A stretch of DNA of 42,654 nucleotides from Gymnopus androsaceus JB14 (taxonomy: Eukaryota; Basidiomycota; Agaricomycetes; Agaricales; Omphalotaceae): positions 1-42,654 of the forward strand of contig ML769846.1 of the NCBI GenBank assembly GCA_009733575.1, given 5' to 3'. Position numbers and translations under genes: made by a program. The notes beneath the pieces are model-generated. The model had not been told where the DNA came from and made no database searches. It saw nothing but the letters and a program-made list of their open reading frames with translations. Positions 10,036-21,844 of the stretch are shown piece by piece. Within the stretch, counting starts at the first letter, position 1; each line of letters starts with the position of its first letter.

Positions 10036-11405
10036 CCGACGATGAAGATGAGGAACATGTTATGCAATTCAATCCTCTGCGTCATCTCCTCCTTGCAATG
10101 GAAACGCGGAAAGCGGTCCAGGATGGGAAGTTGTTGGGTATATCGTTAATTGGGAGGCAAGTGCGACTGGGAGAAAGAGGTAGAGGGTTTGATTCATGAT
10201 GGAATGCTTAGGACAGGATGTACGTTGGAAATCTTGGACCTTCCTTCCGGCACTCTTATCCACTCTCAGACGAAAACTTTTGCTCTATTCCTTGAATTTC
10301 TTTGAGAAAGAAACCTGTTTGCTTAAGGAAAAAGGTACGTTATAATTTGGGTTATTTCGGCTCTGGAAAAAATGATCCTCTTTTCCCTTAGGACACAACT
10401 GTCCTGAAAGAGGGAAAGAAGCCCGTGTTTCTTGTTCCCTTTCTTCAGAGGTTTAAATCGACTGCATATTCTCTAAGGAGCTTTGGGCGATTTTCGTGTT
10501 GGAAAGCGTTAAAGCACCTGCCATCATCAACAGGGTTGAGGTTTTTTATGAGGAAAATAAAGTATGTACGATCGCCCACCAAATTCCAAGTGAGGGCCAG
10601 TACCACCATTGCCAAGGTAGATGTAAACTCTGAACTTGGTAGGCGTGATGATGAAGGTTCTTGTATTCCCGGGCCACGAAAAATAGTACCTTCAAACGAC
10701 GTCCGATTCTGTAAGGAATACAGTTTCAATGCATTTATATGTGATTATCATTTTTGACTGAATGAGAGTCGCTGAGTTCCTGGAGTAGTAAATGACATGC
10801 TCTTACCAAGTTATAGTGAGTTAGAATGAAAAATTTGAGTGGTGCGTACGAGTGCAAGAGATTGGCTACGTACTAACTGGGCGGCATGGGTGACTTGAAA
10901 ATCAGAAAGGGCAGAAATATTGTCCGGCGCTCAGCGAGTTGGCCTGAGGCTTCGTCTTAGAATTTTGAATGAACAAGACGGAGTAAGAAAAAGAATATAT
11001 GTGGGAACTCGGCGTGTTGACGCGCCTCAGGTCTACTAGCTTTACCTCGTGTCAGACGAGGAAAGAAGCAGATCCCCTGGCTTAAAGAAGGTTACTGGCG
11101 TCTCTAACAAATTACATAGAGGTTGATGGAGGTTTGTGAGTTGTTGCGGTGGTTGAATGTTACATTTTAATGACTCGTAGAGTAACCTAAAATGCAACAG
11201 GAAGAGTCTTTTATTGCGCATGTACAACTAATTTGTACGACTCGATGTACGTATTCCCACTGCAAAAAAAATTAAATCTAAAGTTAAACTACAACAGTAA
11301 TCATACATCCACTGGTACCACCAGTTTCACGTTTCTTTACGACAGCAGTTGATAGCAAAGGGGGTAAATGAGCGAATGAGCAAAGTAACCGAAAAAGACC
11401 GCAAT
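10036..11405. other. intergenic stretch before HEM1
   Basis: No supportable gene. Open frames of 90-110 codons at 10425-10757 overlap on both strands and lack motifs or intron support. The last ~150 bp are the 3' flank of HEM1. Confidence 0.5.
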
Positions 11406-13711
11406 CTAGGCAGCCGCCGTAAGCTTGGGTGGCGGAACAGGGATATCACCCGACTGAGCAAAGTCAAGTGCTGTCTTCCCGGTCTTCATAGTCAACTTCG
11501 GTGCAAGTGCCGGAGCAGGGGCACGCTGGCTAGACTGCAATGGACCCGAAATCGAACCCAAAAGATGGTTGAACCGACTGCGCGCGACCATCACACCTTT
11601 AGCATCCACAACAGGCTTTTGTCCATCCCGAAGTGTTGTTGGCGTGGTACCGGTAGATTCACCCAACTGTTCCTTGGTCCAGATTGGTTCAACATCCGCA
11701 TCACTGACACCGACTGTTGCTCGCCCACCAACAGCTTTCCAGTCTGTAATGCGGTTGATGTTCAGATCGGTGAATACCTGGTCAACAGCGGAGACAAGTT
11801 CATCGAGCTGCTCGATGGTGTGGCGCTGAGTAACAGTGATCCGAAGACGCTCTTCACCGACAGCGACAGTAGGGTAGTTGATCGCTTGGACGTAAATGTT
11901 GTGTTCGTATAGGAGCTTGTCAGATGCCTCTTTTGCGAGAGCAGCGTCACCGACGAGGACAGGAAGAATGTGTGAGGTTCCGGGGCTAACGGAAGGGTCG
12001 GATAAGAATTTGTAGCACAAGGACCAATAGAGAACTTACACGACAGGAATGTCCAATTCAGCAAATCGGCGCTTGGCTTCCCTCACATTAACCTGCTTGA
12101 GTTGACGATCGCCGAGGTAAGTCTTTTGGTAAGTCACGGCAGCCTGAGCACCAGCAACGGTGGCCGGGGGAAGCGATGTAGTGAAGATGAAACCAGGAGC
12201 GTAAGACCGAATCATATCGATAAAGTCATCTGAACCAGCAATGTATCCACCAACGGCGCCGTATGCTTTACCCAGGGTACCTACGGGTATAGAGTCAGTA
12301 TATCATGCGCAGATGGTCGGGTAGGAATATTCATATCACTTACCGGTGATAATATCCACACGGTCCATCACAGAACCAGGAACGGGGTTGGGACTATCGC
12401 CAGCAGCTAATTGCGCATCGTAGTCAAGGTGTTCTGCAACACCAGCGCCACGGGGTCCGTATAAGCCTACAGCATGTACCTAGCGACAAGAATGTTAGGC
12501 AGAGTCTAAAATCGAAAAAAGCAATAGACATACCTCGTCGAGGAAAGTTAAAGCACCGTATTTTTCTGCCAGATCACATATTTCCGAGATGGGTCCAATG
12601 CTACCACACATAGAGTACACGCTCTCAAACGCAATGATTTTAGGCGTCTCTTTGGGGTACACCTTGAGCTTGTTCTCCAAGTCCTCCAAATCGTTGTGCT
12701 TGAAAATAACCTTTTTGCAACCAGAGTGTCGCATACCCTGAATCATCGAGGCATGGTTACTTTGGTCGGAGAACATGATACAGCCGGGCAATTTGGATCC
12801 AAGAGTAGAGAGCGTAGCGTCATTGGCAACGTAGCAGGATGAAAAGACGAGAGCTGCGTCCTTGCGATGGAGTGTAGCTAGCTCTTGTTCGAGTCCGAGA
12901 TGCAAAGCTCCGTTACCGGCAATGTTACGAGTTCCACCAGCGCCATGACCGTATTTGTCCAATGTGCGACTGTAGATTCATCAGAACCGAGTTGAAACCA
13001 AAGCGTTGAACACTTACTGCATAGTCTCCAGAACCACAGGATTGTTACCCATACCAAGGTAGTCGTTAGAGCACCACACCTTGACTTCGTCTTCCAATTT
13101 GGCGGTGTGCGCGATAGGGAATCTGTTCGCGAGACGATTGATGTTGTTAAAGTAGCGATAAGACTTGTCGTTGTGCTTCTTTTCAAGCTCGTTGTTGTAA
13201 AAGGCTTCATAGTCGAAGCCACTGGGATAAACACGAGCCGAAGAAGCCGAGGTAGCTGGAGCAGAAGCTGCAATGGGATGAGGAGCAACAGCAGCGTAGT
13301 CCCAGCATTGGCCTTGTGGAAGGGACATCCAGCTGGAGCAGCCGCGGCCTTATCTTTGCCTTTGACAGCAGTAGCAAGTTCCTCGGCCATGCGAGCAGCA
13401 GCCCTAGCTGCAGAAGCATGGGGGCACATTTCGACATTGGCATCCGCAGGCATAGAGATACCCTTTTCCCTATGAATCTGCTCGATGTCCTGGTTGGCAG
13501 CCATGCTCGCATAGCCAGCAACAAGTTCCTTGGAGCGTACACTCAACGCAGGACCCATAACAGGGCAATTGGTGGCTCTTTCGGTGAGCACGGAAATTGT
13601 CGGGAAACGGGCAGAGGTAGAAGTGCATAACGTGCGCAATGTCGAGGTCTTGGTTCGGCCCAGGAAAGGGCACGAAGCCTTGAATCGCGAAAGTGTAGAA
13701 AGTTTGTCCAT
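11406..13711 (-). CDS. HEM1: 5-aminolevulinate synthase, mitochondrial
   Basis: It condenses glycine and succinyl-CoA to 5-aminolevulinate, the first step of haem synthesis, in the mitochondrial matrix with PLP. The exons (- strand) are 13711-13018, 12969-12534, 12479-12344, 12280-12040 and 11985-11406; the introns are 48-63 nt. Motifs: presequence [50 protein letters not shown] across an intron, PLP lysine in [11 protein letters not shown], and [14 protein letters not shown]. Four Cys-Pro motifs (CPFL, CPVM, CPHA, CPFH) lie in the N-terminal region, the pattern of haem-regulatory motifs. The exon lengths sum to 2087, one base short of a whole frame: at 13301-13303 (GGG on the coding strand) the frame shifts by one, and a fourth G would join HKANAG to DYAAVAPHP. 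Because the gene is normally essential, a sequencing deletion is the likeliest cause. The corrected length is 695 aa. Confidence 0.95.
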
Positions 13712-14071
13712 CTTGCTCAACACAACGGACAAAAAGAAGGAATAAAACAATATCCGCTGGCGCCGCTTTCTTATATGATGCCAGGTAAGGAGCCAATCAG
13801 GTTTCGTGTATATGTAACCGGGTCCAAGTAGATCCTAAAATGGAAAATCTCCACCAGATCTTGGGCGCCACTTCCCTGCCCCGGTTGCTCCTTCGGCATC
13901 CTCTCGGTGATAGGCTATTCTAGCCTGATATAATTGCTTGGGAACGAGTAACGCAAGAGTAGCGAATGGTCACAGCGAATAAATTGAAGACGACCAATGG
14001 CTACTTACTACTAAACTACTATTCGGATACACGGTAAAACAACAGCAAAAGCAAACGGTCTCCTCCTCCGC
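13712..14071 (-). promoter_or_regulatory. HEM1 upstream region / ARG8 3' flank
   Basis: This 360-bp gap between the HEM1 start (13711) and the ARG8 stop (14072), both on the - strand, must hold the HEM1 promoter. I see no TATA box with good context. A pyrimidine-rich stretch (CTTCTTTTTGTCC on the coding strand) lies just before the HEM1 ATG. Confidence 0.4.
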
Positions 14072-15706
14072 TCACTGCATTTCTCCCAGACAGCTCTCAA
14101 TCACATCAACTGCCATATCCACCTCGGCTTTACCAACATTCAAACTTGGTACCAGTCTCACAGCATCTTTACCCGCAGTGAGTACAAACACACCTCTCTC
14201 CCTCGCCAAAGCCATAAGTCTACCCGGGTTCTTCCCATCCTTGAATCCTAATCCTAAAATTAAGCCTCGTCCACGAATGGCCGGTTGCAGGATATCCGGG
14301 AACCATTTCGGTAATTGCGATAGACGGCCTGAGAGGTATGCGCTGGTTTCTGCCATCTGAGCTACAAAGGGGCGCTCAGAGAGACGGGAGAGGACGTGAT
14401 ATCCAAGGGCACAGGCTATCGGGGATCCACCAAAAGTAGTTCCATGCGTACCTGTATGTAGATGGTTATAAATGCAGTAGGATGTAGTATAAAGATGTAA
14501 CACGTACCGGCTGTCATGGTAGAGGCCACTGAATCCCGCAATAGGACGCTCCCGATAGGATATCCATTTGCTAGCGGTTTAGCCATGGTCACAATATCAG
14601 GATGGCATTCAACGGGAAGCGATGAATGTGCCCAGAGAGTTCCTGTACGATACAATCCACACTGCGAAGCATCAGCAAGATGCCATGGCAGACAGAGTCA
14701 TGAAACAAACGTACCTGTATCTCATCAAATATAAGCACCGCACCGACTTCATCGCACCGTTTTCGTAGCGCCGCTAGCCATTCTCCTTTTGCTGCATTGA
14801 TTCCTCCTTCGCCCTGTATAGGCTCGACGATAACTGCGCAAGTATCTTCACCGACAAGCGCGTCCAAGCCACCGAAATCATTCACCTTTCCGACATCTAT
14901 CCCTGGGAGAAGAGGCGCGAATGGGAGCTGGTATTTCAGTGTACTGGTGACACTCAGTGCACCCATGCTTCTCCCGTGGAATGAAGACTCGAAACACGCG
15001 ATGCGGTTCTTTGTACACTCTTTCGAGTCCCAAGTTCGTCCGGTACCGTTGGCAGCCCATCGGTCTTTACCAACTTTGCGGGCAATCTTGAGTGCACCTT
15101 CGTTGGCTTCTGTACCTGAATTGGAGAAAAAGACTTTGGCTCCATTGCTATCGTCTTCGAGTTGTCCTGCAGGATAACCCAGCCCTCCTTCTTTTTGGGT
15201 TAGAGTGACGAGTAATTCAGCTAGCTTGCCGGCCCATTCGTTGTGGTAAACATTGCTTGTATGGAGGAGCTTTTGAGATTGGTCTGCAATGACCTGTGGC
15301 ACGATGAATCAATCGCGTCGGAGATGAGACTAACTAAACCAACCTTGGCTACACCCTCATCTGAGTGACCCAACGCATTAACCGCAATTCCGGCACTAAA
15401 ATCCAGGAACTTCCTTCCTTCAGTATCCCAGACATATGATCCCTTTCCATGAGAAAGAACGAAATCTGGCCGAGCGTATACAGGTAAAAGAAACTTCGAT
15501 GCTCGAGCGAGTGTTGCTTGGGTTACATCGGATTTGGTAGCTGATTCGGCTGGATGTGTAACCGCTTTATATTTTGTACAAGGACCTGAAGGGATTTCGG
15601 AGACTGGCCGGGGAGTGGCCTGTATTCATAGTGTTAGGAGTACTCAAGATGTAAAGGAAGAAGAAAAGCAATCACCTCTGACGCGATTCCCCGAAAATGA
15701 GCACAT
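14072..15706 (-). CDS. ARG8: acetylornithine aminotransferase, mitochondrial
   Basis: A PLP-dependent class-III aminotransferase that converts N-acetylglutamate semialdehyde to N2-acetylornithine in arginine synthesis. The exons (- strand) are 15706-15676 (uncertain), 15603-15344, 15293-14715, 14661-14508 and 14451-14072. Motifs: SHGKGSYVWDTEGRKFLDFSAG, ALGHSDEGVAKV, NVYHNEWAGKLAELL, FFSNSGTEANEGALKIAR, SFHGRSMGALS, EPIQGEGGIN, LIFDEIQCGLYRTG, PLP lysine in TMAKPLANGYP, and GTHGTTFGGSPIAC. The first exon is the weak point. ATG at 15706 with the acceptor at 15604 keeps the frame (467 aa), but an acceptor at 15620 would fit a different upstream exon, reading SSFTHRACAHFRGIAS, which looks more like a mitochondrial presequence but has no in-frame ATG in sight. 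A GTAAGT donor near 15800 hints at a 5' UTR intron. Confidence 0.93.
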
Positions 15707-15966
15707 GCTCGATGGGTGAAAGAAGATGAAATTTCTTCATGACTGCCACGCAAGTTGAGGAAAGTGGAAATCCTCAAGTTGTCGTTCTTTTATACTTACG
15801 AAAATGACTCACAGCTGCAGACAGGAACTGCGTTTGAAATAACACTTTTTTCTGATCAGTGCTGTAGCAAAAAGGACGCTTGTACACGTTCATGAAAGCT
15901 GTTGATGAAAAACTGTAAAGCAGCTGTAGAATATGCTATTGTACACAGGAGAATATACAGTATGTA

Positions 15967-17117
15967 TCAACCACGGCTTCGTGAACTTGACCGCGAGCTC
16001 ACAGACATTGCCGAGTCGCTCGAAGCAGACCGACTGCGACTGCGAGACCTACGACCAGGTGAAGGTGGTCTTCCTCGACTCTTGTCCGGTATCATCTCTG
16101 GGAGGAGATCCAGACTCGGATCGCGAACGTAGCCTGCGTCGAGGTGGCGAGGCGCTGCGTTGACGGCTCCGGGGACCAGCAGGGGGAGTATAAGAACGAC
16201 GGGACCTCTGGGAGCGAGGGGGAGGTGACCGAGAACGGGAGTCACGTCGAGGAGAGCGGGAACGAGAGTCACGCCTAGGAGCACGAGAAGCTGCAGGTCC
16301 ACGCGGAGGACTTTTATCCCGTCCCCGATATCGTCCATCTCTGTCAGACGGTGGCGGAGGAGGCGGCATACCTCGACTCTCGTTTCTTCGACTATCACCG
16401 CCTGCTTCCCTCTCCCTACGAATCCGATCTTCCTCCCTGCGACGAAGTCTGTCTCGCTCTTTCCTCTCAAATTCCCATTTTTCCTTCTGCTCTTTGAGCC
16501 TGTTTCGCTCTTCCTCTTTTCTGCGGTCCCGCTCTTCCCTCTCGACTTGTCGTTTGAGCTTGTTCTCTTCTGCTTCTCTCTGTCAAACGCCTCACCCTCG
16601 GAATAGTCTCTTCTCGTCCCAAGGGCACGAGCCATTCGATCCAGTTCGGATTTTTTCGCTAGAGCAATGCCATGAGTGTCTGAAGGCTTCAGACTCTTCG
16701 CAGAAGGCACATGGGCAGCCAGGTTGGCATTGAGTTTGGTTCGAAGTGCATCCACTTGTTTTTCAATTTCTTCCTCTTCAAGCCTGGATGAAAAGTCAGT
16801 AAAGATAATATCAACTGTAGAATACACATACTCCTTCTCCTCAAGTTCAAGCTGCAGCTCGAGACACTTTACCTCGACCTGTCGTTTCCGTTCATGATCC
16901 AGAATGCCCTGGTCTGGTTCACGATGTTTTGGCGGGGCCACGTCCCAAGCAGAAGAACGATCCTGCCCAGTTTCGTGTGAGCGCAGAGTGGAAAGGTTGC
17001 GGATAACATAGCCATTCGTTCCACTAAGCGAATCTTTTGAGTAAGGAAATACGAATAAGCAGAGAAAAGCAGCTCGTACCTTCCACGGGGAGTCGTAAGC
17101 CCGATGCCGTTGTACAT
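15967..17117 (-). CDS. CWC21: pre-mRNA splicing factor CWC21 / SRm300-like (cwf21 domain)
   Basis: A spliceosomal protein that contacts Prp8/Snu114 in activated spliceosomes; nuclear. The exons (- strand) are 17117-17080, 17023-16832 and 16783-15967. The N terminus MYNGIGLTTPRGSGTNGYV followed by RNLSTLRSH is the family hallmark. The cwf21 motif follows (LELQLELEEKE...LEEEEIEKQVDALRTKL), then the conserved block HGIALAKKSELDRMARALGTRRDY, a charged coiled-coil region and an RS tail (RRSRSRSRSASSDSAMSVSS). The frame leaves the native register at the GA-rich run near 16577-16583 (one base missing) and returns near 16095-16110 (one base extra). Total exon length is 1047, divisible by three, so the two changes compensate. 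Between them the native frame reads ENKLKRQVEREERDRR...PRRDSRSRSP. I read both as sequence errors; about 348 aa. A short last stretch in the alternative frame (TFTWS, stop near 16049) is less likely. Confidence 0.92.
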
Positions 17118-17289
17118 TGTCAAGTTGAAGTTGAGAGGAAGGAAGGAAGCCGGCGGCTGACGAGTTCGCCGGCATGTAATGGGCGCTTATCGGTCATTTA
17201 ATTACCTCGAGCTTCAAGCTTTCTTTCATTCTTCCCTCAAGGCTTACACCATAACGTCCAGAATCGTTCCTCTTCTTCATCTTTTCAGA
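17118..17289. promoter_or_regulatory. divergent promoter between CWC21 and the hydrolase gene
   Basis: Only 172 bp separate the two start codons, which point away from each other. The gap has AAGCTTTC and a pyrimidine-rich stretch (CTTTCTTTCATTCTTCCCTC) before the + strand ATG and no clear TATA. Both transcripts must start inside or overlap it. Confidence 0.55.
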
Positions 17290-18807
17290 ATGGCTGAATC
17301 TCCTGCCATCATACCTCCGCTCCCTCCTGCAGCAGAAATACCTTCCAAATTTATAGAGAGTGCAAAGCAATGGTGGGCTTCAGGCGAGAAACAGAGCGCC
17401 ATTAGCGAAGAGCGTTTATTAAGGTGGGATGGATCATATTATCTCTCTACGATCAGTGCTCAATAATCTCTCTTCTAGACGTCTACCGTTCTTCCGAACA
17501 CAAAAACCCAACATCGAGTCCGAATCTGAACCGGTAATAGCTTACAGCTCCCGCATAGAACTCTCCAATCCCAAGCAGTACATCAACACGTTCGCAATGG
17601 TATCTACATCCCCATCCGAATCAAAAGCTCCTGCAGTCATGCTTCACGGCTACGGCGCAGGCCTCGGATTCTATTTTCGCAACTTTCTTCCTATGGCTCA
17701 ATGGGCTGCGCGGAATCACACATCCGTGTATGCCCTCGATTGGCTAGGCATGGGCCGTTCCGCGCGCCCTTCCTTCCACGTCAAAGCTTCCCGAAAGGAC
17801 ATCCCCGCTAGGGTAACCGAAGCAGAGTCCTTCTTCATCGATTCACTGGAAGACTGGCGGACCAAGATGGGGCTGGATAAGATGACCTTGATCGGCCATT
17901 CCTTGGGAGCGTATCTCAGTGTCGTGTATGCGTTGAAGTATCCGCAGAGGGTGAACAAGCTGATATTGCTGTCTCCGGCTGGGGTACCACGGGGTCCGGA
18001 TGCGACGGTTCCTGCGAGTGAGGTGGATCCCACAACCACAACGTCTTCAGAGTCGGAAGGAAGCGGCAGCGACCGGTCGGGGGTAGAACCTGCGACACAG
18101 TCAAAGGTAGAGCAGGTCGAGGCAAAGCAGCGGACGGCCAGGGCGAAAGAAAGTCGGTCGAGGAGGATTCTGACGTATCTCTGGGAAGAGGGATTCAGTC
18201 CCTTCCAGGTAGTGAGAACCATGGGTTTGTGGGGTCCTTGGTTAGTCGGCAAGGTATGACTATCTCTCCCCCTCTACTTTAAATTTCCCAGCACAACACT
18301 TATCCACGTCTAGTACTCTTCCCGTCGATTCAGTGGCCTGAGCGAAGAAGAAACTCGAGAGATGCATGATTACATCCTCAACATCACCGTCGCCAAAGGA
18401 TCAGGAGAGTATTGCATATCACACATCCTAGCTCCTGGTGCTATTGCGCGTATGCCTATCGTCGATCGAATAGCGGCGCTCAAGATTCCGGTGACGTTTG
18501 TTTATGGAGATCAGGTAAGTACATGATGTCTTCATCGACTCATCTGCTACGTAGTATCACCTTAGCTAAATAAATAATTAATTAGGACTGGATGGACCCA
18601 GAAGGAGGTACAGAATCCGTCGAGCGGTTACGACAGGCGGGTAACGGGCAGGGGAGGATGTATATTGTGAACAATGCTGGTCATCATGGTGTGTCTTTCT
18701 TTTGTTTCGTTTTGGGTACTAATAATTCTATCAACTATCTAGTATACCTTGACAATCCTAGACATGTGAATGACCTTCTTGTCAAGGAATTGGATCGAAG
18801 GATATAG
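17290..18807 (+). CDS. alpha/beta hydrolase of the ABHD4/5-CLD1 group (probable cardiolipin deacylase-type lipase)
   Basis: The exons are 17290-17423, 17479-18253, 18314-18514, 18586-18688 and 18743-18807, giving 425 aa in one clean frame with introns of 54-71 nt. Motifs: oxyanion-side HGYGAGLGFYFRN, ALDWLGMGRSARP, nucleophile elbow GHSLGAYLS (GxSxG), KLILLSPAGVPRG, acid region PVTFVYGDQDWMDPEGG, and the C-terminal NNAGHHVYLDNP with the His-x4-Asp (HHVYLD) signature typical of ABHD5/LPAAT-like proteins. Yeast Cld1 and Ict1/Ecm18 are the fungal relatives and act on cardiolipin or lysophosphatidate, so a mitochondrial or lipid-droplet lipid-remodelling role is likely. The Ser/Glu-rich insert (TTTTSSESEGSGSD) in the middle is unusual. 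An in-frame upstream ATG at 17179 would add about 37 residues; I prefer 17290. Confidence 0.9.
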
Positions 18808-19327
18808 TGCTTTGACCCACGCCGTTGTCCGGTTAGTACAGGTTGACATTCTGAGCCTGACCTTTTTTGCATACCCATTGTCATTATTATAGAACTACAC
18901 TGCTTGCATGCTCGCATCTTTCTCATTCATTTTCATTTCCAGTTTCCTATATATGTTGTTGAGGAAAAGGACTCTCGGTTTTCACTTAAAGTATGTAATT
19001 GAATAATGAGGGTGTTTTTTTTGCTCGTTGATTCATGCCTTTCTTGATGTTGTAGGTACATAGATACATATTAGTACGAATCAGTATAGAGAAGGGAGGA
19101 GGCACTCGAATGATCCTGAATGAAAGAGTTCTGCACAACGCGAAAGTGTTGAGAGAATTAATTTTGAATATGATTGAATATTTAGTATACCTCCCTAGTA
19201 CATAGTACGTAGTACTTTGCCTAGCCTAGTGATCCCCTTCTGTTGGTCGGGACCTCGCCATGGCGCACCTTTCTGCTTCCGAAAAACCTCGCGCGCGCCG
19301 GAGCCAGGGGCTTGATCCGGCTCGGTG
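18808..19327. other. intergenic region before kinase A
   Basis: No gene. It contains the hydrolase 3' flank, an AT-rich middle and a GC-rich stretch (GCGCGCGCCGGAGCCAGGG at about 19289) just before the kinase A start. Confidence 0.5.
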
Positions 19328-19342
19328 ATGGAACTTGCCACC

Positions 19343-20873
19343 ATGTCCGACTCCGAACCCACTGAATCTGAGCTACACTGGCCCGGAATTCCTCATGCAT
19401 CTGAAGAGCTCGAGCGTTATACTCTTGGAGGCTTTCACCCCGTACACCTTGGAGATGTGTTCAGATCCAAAAACGCAGTATATCGCGTCCTTCACAAGCT
19501 TGGGTGGGGCTCATTCGCAACTGTATGGCTTGCTAGTAGGACCCTACAAGAAGAAGCGAAAAACCCCAAACACGCAAGTTATTTTGTTGCACTCAAGATA
19601 TGTGCTGCAAATGCCGACTCTGATCATGAGATAAATGTCCACTGTCGGCTTCCATCTGACTCGCTACATGTCGCAAATCTTCTGGACAGTTTCTCATTGC
19701 ATGGTCCAAATGGCTCCCATACCGTCCTTATCTACGATATTCTGGCTAGGGTATTGTCCTTCAAGCTCAGTCTGGACGAACGCCGTTCGCTATGTCATCA
19801 ACTCGTACTAGGCGTTGCATTCTTGCATCGGAATGGTGTCATTCACGGAGGCGAGTAATGGTGCCCTTGTTCTCTTATCGGTCTGATGTGCTCCTTCACT
19901 ACAGATTTACATATTGGAAATATAGGGGTTTCTCTACCGATGTTGGAAGAGCACTCCGAACTCGACCTCCTCGAAAAATTTCTGCCTGATCCCCTTGCTA
20001 TACTGCATTGCAAACCGCACCCATCACCTAGATCACTCCCTAAATACCTCCTACCACCAATCAACATCGCAACATACTTCACATCGCGAGAACGCGCCTT
20101 TCCGCAAATGTCCAGTTTTTCTGTTAAGATCATGGATCTTGGGAGTGGTATGTGGATCTTCTTCTGAGTCACTCGCTTGAATTGACTCAGTTCTCGGATC
20201 CAGCTGCGATTATTGATGAGCCTGCACGTCGATGCATCACACCTCCAACTGTATGTGCCCCGAAATCATGTTCAAGGTGGTCACCTCAGAGTCTTCAATT
20301 GCTTCTCCGACATTCGCGAGTGATATCTGGTCTCTCGCATGCGTCGCAAGTAATCGCTTCCTCGTGCCTTCTATTTACTGATTATCCCTGTTTAGATATT
20401 TTATATAGTAAATACCGACCAAATCTTCTACAGTGCAGCACCAAACACTACCCACCTCCGAGACATGGCCAAGTTGTGCGGTGAAATTCCCTTGGAATTT
20501 CGGAACATCTACCCGGACTCGACAGTGGTACGTACTAACTTGACCGATTCCTACCTTTCATACTAACTCTAATAATAATCTTGGAGAGCTGTCACCAGCG
20601 ACGACAGATGCAGAATGGACAGAGCGATTAGGGAGCAGAATGGACAAGTACTTTGAGGGGTTTGGCGACTTGATGAAGTGGATGCTGAAGATGGATCCTG
20701 CGGCACGGCCTAGCGCAGAGCAAGTGCTGCAGCATCCATGGTTTGAACAAAGTGAAAGGCACGTCGAACGGAAGGAAGCTATCGAGGAAAGGTATGAAGG
20801 AGGAAAACCGGATTTGGTCTCATCCAGGAACACCGTGGCTATTGGGGCCAGCAAGGAGAACATACCTATCTAG
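19343..20873 (+). CDS. SRPK-like serine/threonine protein kinase, copy A (two frame breaks)
   Basis: The exons are 19343-19850, 19905-20147, 20204-20345, 20396-20527 and 20599-20873. The start is the ATG in GCCACCATGTCC, matched by copy B; another ATG lies at 19328. SRPK hallmarks: GGFHPVHLGDVF, P-loop LGWGSFATVWLAS, VALKI, catalytic loop IHGDLHIGN (HGD where copy B has HRD), MDLGS for DFG, APE, SDIWSLAC, and MDPAARPSAEQVLQHPWF. Intron 1 starts GCGAGT and intron 3 GCAAGT, so both would be GC-AG introns. Against copy B it lacks one C in the APE codons (CCCC, not CCCCC, near 20260) and one base near 20498-20502; restoring both gives 433 aa. Catalytic competence is doubtful with HGD. The text ENEEGDAFDFLDL at about 20968-21006 may be a further exon. 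Confidence 0.8.
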
Positions 20874-21844
20874 CCTAACCGTCTCAAGTCCTTAACCGAT
20901 AAAGATGAAGACTATGCTACTTTCTCCGCCTCGAATGAACCTTGACTCTGCTTTTTTTCGAAACAGAAAATGAAGAAGGCGATGCATTCGATTTCTTGGA
21001 CTTGTGATGGCGTAATCTCAGTGCAACGTATTAAATTTGCAAACTGTCTTAGCATCCTCAACTCGGTGTGTACCTCTGAAAGTGAGTTATAGATACCACG
21101 AACTTCTCATCACAGAACTACGAAGACTCGTCGATTCTTTGCAATTCATGCACCTAAGAGAATCGTTTCGGTTTTAAAGGCCTTCCTGGTATGAAGGCCC
21201 AATCATGTCCCATCGAGGTTGTCTTGAGGTTCTCGCGCAAAGTCATCCGAAGGCTGAAACCCGTCGAAGCTGAATTCAGCTCATCGGTGTCGCAAGGTTC
21301 TTTCTTTCTTGTCTTTGAGTCTGACATTTGCAATTCGATCGATATAGTTGAAAACATATCTATCTATCCTCGAAACATTCCATTTCCTAATGACCGAGGA
21401 CGACTCGCCCACCATCCATTTCTATCCCTCTACGTTCGAGAACGATTGAATGGAAAGAAGGTTTGGTCGCTGTACAATATTGAGGAACAAGCTTGAAGTG
21501 GACATCGAAACTGACAAACCCTATTCAACACAAACGGCTGAAATAGTGCTATTGCTGCCAGCTGAGTCGGACTATTGGGATGCACTGTATTTAAGCTCAT
21601 CATTGAGAGCGTACATAGTAAACAGCCTCAGCCTGAGCTTCAGCAGTAGATATTACTCATCAGCTTATGGGAAGAGAATGGAAAATACCTTACCTTCAGA
21701 TCTCTTCAGACTGATGATTCGTGAATCTGTGTCTATCTGTGTGCTCGCTTAGAATCCTCGTCTCCTCTGGCCAGTTCCAGTTCGCCACCTATTGATCAAA
21801 TTTGAAATACACACAAACAGTTTCCACGTCCTACACTTGCACCC
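20874..21844. other. intergenic region between kinase A and B
   Basis: A 101-codon frame (21191-21496) is open but has no motif or paralogue I recognise. The first 150 bp resemble the 3' flank of kinase copies C/D (TTTCGAAACAGAAAAT.AA). Nothing else supportable. Confidence 0.45.

Noticed and set aside
10425..10757. 110-codon + strand frame and a 94-codon - strand frame at the same place
   Set aside because: Both are open over the same bases and neither shows a motif; I cannot choose one and therefore call none.
13207..13796. Overlapping + and - strand frames across the 5' part of HEM1
   Set aside because: Shadows of the GC-rich HEM1 coding sequence; the HEM1 frame carries the recognisable presequence and Cys-Pro motifs.
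21191..21496. 101-codon ORF downstream of kinase A
   Set aside because: No recognised motif, no paralogue in the window, no intron support; too short to call.
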